64,000 bases of DNA from positions 5,206,501 to 5,270,500 of the forward strand of contig NC_069367.1 of assembly GCF_021730395.1 (NCBI RefSeq). Reading direction: 5' to 3'. Shown in pieces: positions 56,962-64,000 of the stretch (position 1 is its first letter; each line of letters begins with the position of its first letter). The translations under genes and the position numbers were made by a program. The DNA comes from Mercenaria mercenaria. Taxonomy: Eukaryota; Mollusca; Bivalvia; Venerida; Veneridae. The notes under the pieces were generated by a model. The model saw only the letters and a list, made by a program, of their open reading frames with translations, was not told where the DNA came from and did no database searches.

Positions 56962-57125
56962 TTTGATTTCGTGAGTGGCTTTATTCGCGAATATTACCAA
57001 TTCGCGAGTAGCTTTATTCGTGAATATTTGAATTCGTGTCTAGCATTATTCGCGAATATTTTGAATTCGCGAGTGACATTATTCGTGAATATTTTGAATT
57101 CGCGAGTGTCGTTATTTGCGAATAT
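56962..57125 (+). repeat. Minisatellite, four ~41-base units
   Basis: Units of ATTCGCGAATATTTTGAATT then CGCGAGTGACATT repeat four times, last two nearly identical. A 72-codon frame through it is an artefact. Confidence 0.8.
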
Positions 57126-57642
57126 ATGTAAAAAAGTCGAATATTTTCAAGTCTGTAGTACGTACCTGATTGAATGGTTGTATTTATAAACTCTTTACCT
57201 TTATGTAAGACAGTTTTCACATGACTGCCTCCATAATGGCTAATGTGACTCACTGATGCATCTGTTTTATCAAACATCTACAAAATTCTCATTAATATGG
57301 ATGTTTGTGCAAGTCTTAATTTCTCCATAGCGACATCGTGTGTTGTGCATTACTTAAGACGTAATCTTATTGATATTAGCGGCCGACATTTGCAACAGGT
57401 TTTCAAACACTAAACTAACAACATTTCAATGGAGCATAACTATTCATCAATTCAGTAATAACGGTCGAACATGGATGTTTAGTGCCGTTTGGCACAGACG
57501 TAACTTTTTACGACACAATGTCAAAGAAGAAATAATTTCTTACATTTCAAAGAAGAAGAGAGACTGTAGTTTCAACATCTACTGTACACGTATATCACGG
57601 ATATGTATAAGTTTAAGTAAGTTGTCACAAAAGAGATTAACT

Positions 57643-58353
57643 ATGGCGTCATGTTTGAAAGAGTGTTGCAAGGTTGCAACAATAATTTTGACATTGGTTG
57701 ATGTCGCAGTGGGATGGTTTAAGTTTTATCAAATGTACAAAGAGATCTCGGATAGTTATGGATATAACACAACGATATTTTCTGCGCCTGAATTTTCTTC
57801 TTGTGAAAATCCGAACATTTACTGGTATCTTTATGTTGTCTTTGAAAGTATTGGAACAATCTTAGCTGCGGTAGAGATTTATTATATTGGGCTAGAGATA
57901 CGAGAGGACAATAAACTGCACCAAGAATGTTTCGGGAAGATTTTCATACTCATTGTAATGATTTATATGACGTCAGCGATTCCGTCGGCCATATTGGAAA
58001 TACTTTATCGAGATTGGTGCGTGTGCAACGGGACATTTTCATTGGCTGTTTGGAGGCGTGACGTCAGAGATCTTGCCAAAGGTTTACTCGGCGGAGCAAG
58101 TGTTATTATGCTGCAAATTTTATTTCATATTACAGAAATTTACACGAGACTTCGAAGATTTGGAAAATTGATAGCAATGATGTGCTTGTGCTGTAGCTAT
58201 ATCCCAGAAGACGAGGGAGCAGAGGGAGCAGACCGGAAGTGTTGCGAAGGAACTATGCCATGTTTCGTAATAAGCGTGCTTCTTGCTGTTGCATACGTAG
58301 CAGTTTTTGTGACAGAGACGGTATATATATTTTGCGAGCCGCACCATATTTAG
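57643..58353 (+). CDS. Multi-pass membrane protein, unrecognised family, member 1
   Basis: 236 residues, one exon. The Met at 57643 (MASCLKECCK) is chosen because it aligns with the start of the paralogue at 61708-62796; the frame stays open upstream but has no ATG that improves the match. Hydrophobic segments lie at about residues 11-28, 60-82, 98-120, 145-165 and 206-231. Shared with the paralogue are: a KFYQ motif after the first segment, an IP.(S/A).L.I.Y motif after the third, ILF/ILL within the fourth, and CFVIS...ETVYIFC in the last. It is Cys-rich (CLCCSY, KCCEGTMPC), and a short acidic loop (PEDEGAEGAD) lies before the last segment. No catalytic or channel motif is recognised. The cellular site is probably a membrane; the role is unknown. 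Confidence 0.75.
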   Translation: MASCLKECCKVATIILTLVDVAVGWFKFYQMYKEISDSYGYNTTIFSAPEFSSCENPNIYWYLYVVFESIGTILAAVEIYYIGLEIREDNKLHQECFGKIFILIVMIYMTSAIPSAILEILYRDWCVCNGTFSLAVWRRDVRDLAKGLLGGASVIMLQILFHITEIYTRLRRFGKLIAMMCLCCSYIPEDEGAEGADRKCCEGTMPCFVISVLLAVAYVAVFVTETVYIFCEPHHI

Positions 58354-59144
58354 CACGGTGCAACATGCCACCTTGAATACAAATAGTTTCAAAAAGCTTA
58401 AAGAGGATTAGTACAAACAAACAAAGAATGTATACTAATACAACAAGCAGTGTGTAGTGATGTTCGTATGCCATTTAACATTTTATAGATACACCACTTT
58501 GAACAGATACAATAATTTTCAAACAAGTCCATAATCGTCCTGTTTTAAATTAGCATAGTTAACATTTGTATCAGTCATAGTTACATGGAGGTGATAGATT
58601 CTCGGGAGTTTCACTTCAATCTGACAGACTGCCTCGACACACAGAGAGTTTATTAACATGTCTGAACTCATATAAGCATTTTGTCTTTAATGATGTTGTC
58701 CTTTTAATGAGTGTTGTAGAAAAAACTAGGACGGATTACACCAAACTGGAAGTGACTACTCAGTGTTACATGTGAAGTAGTCCAAAATGTAGTTCCATTC
58801 TATGGATAAAAGCTGGTATAATGAGTGAAATGAGGAGGTGACAGTTACATTATTGGCTTATTTTTTATTGCTTATTGTATTGAGAAAAGATCTATGCCGT
58901 TTTCATTGTGAATTTCCTGAAATCAGTTTTATTCTTTGCGAAAAATGTCTACCTACACGTAATTGCTAAACGGCTGTTTACATGGGGGCATTTTAAGAGG
59001 GTGATGTTTCTCAGAACAGATTATTTTTTCTTATATACAACATAACATGTTAATATTTTCTATTTTTGATGCGAAGACATGTTATACTAAATGACCATAT
59101 ATGGTTTTCATATCACTGAAATGCTCTAAAGTGCTGAAAATGAG
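58354..59144. other. 3' flank of membrane gene 1
   Basis: No AATAAA close to the stop was identified with confidence. Spacer without recognisable repeats. Confidence 0.35.
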
Positions 59145-59335
59145 GTCTGAATGGTTTATTATTAAGATGAAATAAATACGGAATTGAATTGGTAGAATGT
59201 AACCTTTACGGACTGTCCAGGGGGGGGGGGGGGGGGGGGGGGTCTGAATGTTTTGTTATTAATATGAAATAAATACGGAATTGAATTGGTAGAATGTAAC
59301 CTTCTACGGACTGCCTAATGGGGGTGGGGGTGGTA
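59145..59335 (+). repeat. 97-base tandem duplication with a 23-G run
   Basis: Units start at 59145 and 59242 (GTCTGAATG.TTT.TTATTA ... TAGAATGTAACCTT.TACGGA). The first unit ends in 23 consecutive G (59220-59242); the second ends in GGGGGTGGGGGTGG. Confidence 0.85.
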
Positions 59336-59529
59336 AGTGTTTCAAAACACAAAACTGTTTCATATTTTTACTTGGGCTTGAAGGAATGATGGATATTTGA
59401 CGTATTGAAATTTGAACGTCACAAAATCATAGAAAGAAAAAAATTGTTTTACTTATAGGTATATAATTTTAGAAACCGATTGTCAAGTTATTGGTTTATA
59501 CTTGAATTCCCGAAAAGAGACCACATTAA

Positions 59530-59770
59530 GGGATCATCCTTCTAGACAGTGTAGCGCGTTTAAAATCTCACCAGTTTTCAAAGATATGTTGCAAATTTTC
59601 GTTGTGATACATTTGCAACAATAGTCATGTACGAGTGCTAAAATAACTAGGTTAAGCATCGTTTTCAGGAATTTTGACAAGTGTTTATTTTCGTTTCTTT
59701 ACAAATGAAATGTTTTTCAATGGAGGGGTGGGGCGCAACTTTTGAGAATATTTTAAAAACGCGACAAAAC
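59530..59770 (+). repeat. Dispersed repeat R5, plus copy
   Basis: TTTAAAATCTCACCAGTTTTCAAAG, GTTGTGATACATTTGCAAC, TTTCTTTACAAATGAAATG and a GGAGGGGTGGGG run match the segment upstream of copies D and E. Confidence 0.75.
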
Positions 59771-60239
59771 CGGAAAACATATGTTAAATATCTACAATGT
59801 CGGTTAAGATGTTGATCGCTTACAAACAATTGTGAGAACTTAGTTTTATGGTTTGTAATTCTCCTTTTACAGATTAATCATGTCCGTTACATGAAAGTCA
59901 TTATATACATCTACTTACAATAGTTGTTTCCCTAGATACAATCTGACAAGATACGTTTGTCGGACTAATAGAAAAAATAATAAGTAAATAGAAAAAATAA
60001 TAAGTAAATCAACGAAAAACATTTTGTCTTTTAATCTTAGGACTGCCACTTTTTTATTTGTCCGTAATATGCAAGATATCACAGTTTGTCAGTCGCACGT
60101 GAAACAGACATGATTATTCCAAAAAAAAAAAATACAATGAACTGTAAATTTAACGTCTAATAAACATGTTTACCAACAATCTCTGTCCATTACATGTTTA
60201 AACTTATTGTCCTATTCTGTCCTGAACATCGACTAGTCT

Positions 60240-60450
60240 CAAAAAGTTGTCCCCCTTTAAAATAAAGAACTCCATTAGTAAAGAAATAAAATAAACACTT
60301 TTCAAAATGTCTGAAAACGATGTTTTACCAAGTTATTCGAAATTTCAGCACTCGTACATTGTTGCAAATGCATCAAAACGAAGATTTGTAAAATTTCTTT
60401 GCAAACTGTAAGATTTTTAAGGCGCTACTCTGAAATGTAGTCAGTAAATT
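60240..60450 (-). repeat. Dispersed repeat R5, minus copy
   Basis: On the minus strand it reads GTAGCGCCTTAAAAATCTTAC, TCTTCGTTTTGATGCATTTG, ACATCGTTTTCAGACATTTTG, colinear with 59530-59770. The two copies form an inverted pair about 470 bases apart between the two membrane genes. Confidence 0.75.
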
Positions 60451-61707
60451 GACAATTATACTTATTTTATATGCTGTGCAATTGTCATGTAAAATAACTC
60501 TTTCTTTCTGTGGTGATACGTCAAATATCCAACGAATCCGTAAAGGAGTGTTTTGGGGGTTTTGTTGGTATTAATGATAATGAGTTGAGACTGCGGCCAT
60601 TCCTTACTTGTTTTAGTAATAACTTTAAAAAATGGTAATAAAAATAAGAATAATTTCAGATATATTAGTAATGACAACTTTATTAAACGGGGATAACATA
60701 TTTTGCTATAGCAAACATAACATACTTGCATACATTGCTGCAAAGATATGGTATGTGGTAGTGAACAGAAAAATGAAATGCACAGATCATGGAAATGAAT
60801 GTTAATCAATAACCACTTTCAATGTACTTCATATGTAATTCAAATGCGTGGTATTTCAGACGACTGAAACGTCCAATTGACAAGAGGCTTCCTGACTGTG
60901 GTGTAATTTTCTCTAATTGTGGTGTAAATCAGGGGAATAAATTAAACACATAAAGAACATAGGTAAATTGCCAAATATATTAATTTCAAAAAGAGCTATG
61001 AAAAGAGCTATAATTTCGTTGGGTATTATATTGTAAGTTAATTAGAACCACCTTATGTGCGGCTGCTTTAGGAGGTTTTAGGAGGTCTCATTTTCTGTAT
61101 TGTTCGTATTGATATTCTCCATTTTTGATTTCTTTTTTTTTGCTTAAGTATAAAAGACATTGTGATACAGAAGCGATATATACTTAATTTCAGTACTGTA
61201 TTTTTTCTAATTTACATAATATCAGACCTCTTTTTTAAGCTCTTATTTGAACAAGTTTGGTTACCAACTCGAGCTCATACGGAGCTTTACTGCGCATGTT
61301 ACAGGTGAGGCGCAGTTGGTAACATGTGAGTAATAGCCTGGTTTTATGTGCGTTTTCTGGCGTGATACTTCTCAGAATAAAAACGATCCGTTTGTACCTT
61401 TTCTTTAAACATGTTACTAATTGTTCCTGTGCTGTCAGGCATCAACATAAATCTATTAAGTCACAGTCGGCTTAATAATGATAGTAATAAAAAAAACATT
61501 GCATATACCTATTGGTAAACTGGAATCATGTTTTAGTTTTTATTTCGCAATGCTTTTAAAACTGGAAAACGTCAAAGATGACGCCAACTTTTTTTGTTTT
61601 GAGTCGTATTTAAGTAATAGACTAAAAAGAAGAAACATTAGCTCATTAGCTATGATTTCCTATTGAATCAAACATTATGATATTGCTCTGATAACAATTA
61701 TCTTTTT
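60451..61707. other. 3' flank of membrane gene 2 and spacer
   Basis: No gene. A 115-codon minus-strand frame (60462-60809) is low-complexity and not called. A short TAGGAGGTTTTAGGAGGT doubling lies near 61070. Confidence 0.35.
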
Positions 61708-62796
61708 TTAACAAATAAAACAGAATATAAAAACCAGTTCAACTACGTACACTAACAGATGAAAATTCGCTAACGCCATTGATATGATAAAACAACGAGT
61801 TCTGTTTTCAAGACAAATGCACATTTTGCTTTTACATGTTGTCAAGCACACCATTAGAGCGTTCTTCTTTTCAGTTTCCTTTTCGGGACCATCATCATCA
61901 CCATCAACATCTCTTGAGCCTTTCTCATGTTCGTCTGGTTGTTTTGTAAATTTTGACTTGATCCGCAATTTTCTGTCTTCAACTTTCTGTTCTAATTTGT
62001 TCATTTGTTTCACTTTTATGTTTATGGCCTTTGTCTCCAGAACTTTCTTCCTTGTTTCAAGGGAAGATTTGATTTTTATTCCCTTATTCGCAGTATGTTT
62101 TACCGTCTTTGTCATCTTTCTTAAGGCTGTGTTTGATTTATCGTTTTTTATTTCATTACCTGTGGTATTTTCTTTTTCCGTGGAGTTCTGCCTCGAAGAT
62201 TTACAACAAATCATGAAACAGCACTTGGATTTATCAGAGTTGTCTTTTTCAAGATCTAGATCATTATCAGCAACATCAGATTTTGTTCCTATCGGTCCTC
62301 CTTGTTTTCGACACATTCCGGCTGAGCGGAGAGTTCTCAATATTACAGGCATAAACAAGATAATTTGGAAACCAAGGGCCGAAACTCCTGAAAGCAAACT
62401 GTCAAAGAAATCCGCCACTGACTTCCACCATTTGGTAATACAGGAACTATAATTGTAATAGATAATGGTTAATACGGATTTTGGAAGCACAGATAAGAGA
62501 TATATCAATACTGTAAGAATGAAACAACATTTGAAGCAATGTTTATACATGAAATTATTCTCACAGAGCTCTCGGAAAAGACAATATAGTTGTACGAATT
62601 GAAATATAGTCGATGACACCTGAACAATCAGGAATGGTATCCAAATAAGATCTTCGAATGATTTTATGCCGTCGATTTCACCAACTTTATCTACAAAGTC
62701 AACAAGCAGCTGGTAAAATTTGGTGTACCCAGTTCCAATATTTACAAGGATAAGAATAATTATCACAATTTTCAGTGTTTGAAATATGCAGCCCAT
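61708..62796 (-). CDS. Multi-pass membrane protein, unrecognised family, member 2
   Basis: 362 residues, one exon, Met at 62796 (MGCIFQTLK). Hydrophobic segments at about 8-24, 50-72, 88-112, 133-153 and 333-360 match those of member 1, with shared KFYQ, VLPKSVLTIIYY and CFIIS...ELVFIFC. It differs by a long charged insert, about residues 160-320: acidic first (DNDLDLEKDNSD), then lysine-rich and probably helical (KAINIKVKQMNKLEQKVEDR), then acidic again (DVDGDDDG). The ends of the insert carry Cys clusters (KCCFMICC, CKSKMCIC) that could be palmitoylated. The two genes are convergent, about 3.4 kb apart. No known family is recognised. A 222-codon plus-strand frame inside (61784-62452) is its antisense shadow. 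Confidence 0.78.
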   Translation of the reverse strand: MGCIFQTLKIVIIILILVNIGTGYTKFYQLLVDFVDKVGEIDGIKSFEDLIWIPFLIVQVSSTIFQFVQLYCLFRELCENNFMYKHCFKCCFILTVLIYLLSVLPKSVLTIIYYNYSSCITKWWKSVADFFDSLLSGVSALGFQIILFMPVILRTLRSAGMCRKQGGPIGTKSDVADNDLDLEKDNSDKSKCCFMICCKSSRQNSTEKENTTGNEIKNDKSNTALRKMTKTVKHTANKGIKIKSSLETRKKVLETKAINIKVKQMNKLEQKVEDRKLRIKSKFTKQPDEHEKGSRDVDGDDDGPEKETEKKNALMVCLTTCKSKMCICLENRTRCFIISMALANFHLLVYVVELVFIFCFIC

Positions 62797-63380
62797 TGTC
62801 TGTCTGTCTACCTGATTTTAACTCTTTTTTTTGAGAATTAATCTGGTCTGCACGCGCAGTTGCCAGCAAATCCAATGCAAATTTCACATAAAATCATGTT
62901 ATTTGAAAACACCGCTTTACATGGGTAGCTGGTTCTAGTATTCCATTAAAGTCACTGCCCTGGTGTTAAAAACTCAATTCCATTGTTGTTTTCTCTATCC
63001 TTGTTCTCTCTTAACACTCTATATCAGTTAGGTTCCACTGGTAGGAAAAGTATAACAGCATATACAGCCACATTTTAAATCATTCTAAATAAAAAAATAA
63101 TAACTTGGTAACACAAACACAAACACAGACAGTGTCAGCGTGACTTTTTGCGTTGTGCGTTTCATAGACGTATAAGTTGCACTTTTAATGTTAACCATGT
63201 GTGAAGGGATTATTTCATTACAGAGAAAATATCCATTCACTGAGCGATCAAATCAATATCTATAATTGTAAAATCAATATGAACGTAACTCAATCCATAT
63301 TCAACGTGATTAATCTATTTTATAAACGACAACTTCTATCATTTTTTTATTGTATGATATAAAACAACTTTGTCATCTTA
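62797..63380. other. Upstream region of membrane gene 2
   Basis: Contains an ACACAAACACAAACACAGACA simple repeat near 63112. No promoter motif is assignable. Confidence 0.35.
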
Positions 63381-63597
63381 TGCAGCCCCAAAAGTGACAT
63401 CCACTTTTATTTTAGGTATTACATTTCTTGTTTCTTTTTTTTTTAATTTCGTGATTATGAAGTAACATTTCGTAAATACAAAAGTTTGTCTTGTTAAAAC
63501 GAAATACGTTTCGTAAAAACGAAGTATCGTTTTGTAAATACGAAATAAAAGTATAATATCTAAAATAAAAGTGTCGGGTGTCACTTTAGGGACTCCG
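63381..63597. mobile_element. MITE with TA duplication (217 bp)
   Basis: The left end has TGCAGCCCCAAAAGTGACATCC and the right end, read inward, has CGGAGTCCCTAAAGTGACACCC; both continue into ACTTTTATTTTAG. TA flanks both sides (63379-63380, 63598-63599). The interior is tandem-like TTTCGTAAATACGAAAT motifs. No gene. Confidence 0.75.
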
Positions 63598-64000
63598 TAT
63601 CATCTTACATCCAACAGTCAACTATTTTTGAATAATGTTAAAACAAACATTTATATATAGGTTGAAAATATGTTAGAAAAATAATCGCAGATCACATTAT
63701 CGACCGTCGGTGTTTTTATTTCCACATTTCCCCTACCTTCTTTGTGACACAAGATGTCGCTCTTATCAGAGACGTTATGTCAAAATGGGTGTTAAGATGA
63801 CATTTTTGCACTTAAACATGTTAGATCGATTGTAATACAAGTTCTCACACTTATATTAATCACTAGTTAACCTTTTAATGCTGAGCACCTAAAAGGGTAT
63901 CATTTTTCATGTTTCTAGGGATTGAACCACGTGACCTTTAAGTAAAAACTTACACTAAATACCCGCCCCCCCCCCCTCCCCCCCTTCTCTAAAAATATTG
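63598..64000. other. Right edge of window
   Basis: AT-rich spacer ending in a C-rich run (63964-63984). Nothing else recognised. Confidence 0.4.

Noticed and set aside
57370-57642. N-terminal extension of membrane protein 1
   Set aside because: The open frame continues upstream but starts at a non-ATG codon and has no match in the paralogue; the Met at 57643 fits better.
61784-62452. 222-codon plus-strand gene
   Set aside because: Fully antisense to the membrane protein gene at 61708-62796, which has paralogue support; composition follows from the other strand.

Overview
This is a stretch of animal nuclear DNA, most likely from a bivalve mollusc (probably a heterodont, venerid-like clam; the species is inferred, not proven). 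The signs are low gene density, AT-rich spacers, tRNA-derived SINEs with a GGCGTTAAACCC-type 3' end, many small terminal-inverted-repeat elements, long hairpin elements, several minisatellites and a worn LTR miniature. Nothing looks bacterial or viral in origin apart from mobile-element fossils.

Two groups of host genes stand out. (1) Between 13.5 and 41.2 kb there are five intact, single-exon genes (13568-14836 +, 19540-20865 +, 31013-32209 -, 34405-35622 +, 39997-41199 +). They encode type II membrane glycosyltransferases of the Anp1/Mnn9/Van1 family (CAZy GT62, Pfam Anp1), which is known from the fungal Golgi mannan polymerases. All five keep a short N-terminal tail, one membrane anchor, a variable stem, and a catalytic domain with ILTPxRNA, WxDSD, NSWRET, LDGVGGCAL and HIETEGLAKM motifs. 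The array grew by local duplication. The two right-hand copies are close paralogues that share upstream DNA, the middle copy is inverted, and the leftmost is the most divergent. The 3' ends of the four right-hand copies are much more alike than their 5' ends, which suggests gene conversion. (2) At 57.6-62.8 kb two convergent single-exon genes (57643-58353 + and 61708-62796 -) encode related multi-pass membrane proteins of no family I recognise. One has a long lysine-rich cytoplasmic-type insert.

The rest is repeat-rich spacer. 0-12 kb: the tail of a non-LTR element, a dispersed CATGAGAGGTAATG family, a 0.5-kb tandem duplication, a TA-inserted MITE with its empty sister site, two satellite-like arrays interrupted by a SINE, and minisatellites. 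12-19 kb: hairpin and TIR elements and an LTR miniature carrying a tRNA-like block. 19-31 kb: TTAA-type MITEs, dispersed repeats, a SINE with target-site duplications and two hairpins. 32-57 kb: more MITEs, an 11-unit minisatellite, five inverted-repeat structures and a third SINE. 57-64 kb: the membrane-gene pair with an inverted repeat pair between them.

The glycosyltransferase array is the most likely home of undescribed biology: a fungal-type mannosyltransferase family, expanded and under apparent constraint, in an animal genome. Donor, substrate and expression cannot be read from the sequence.
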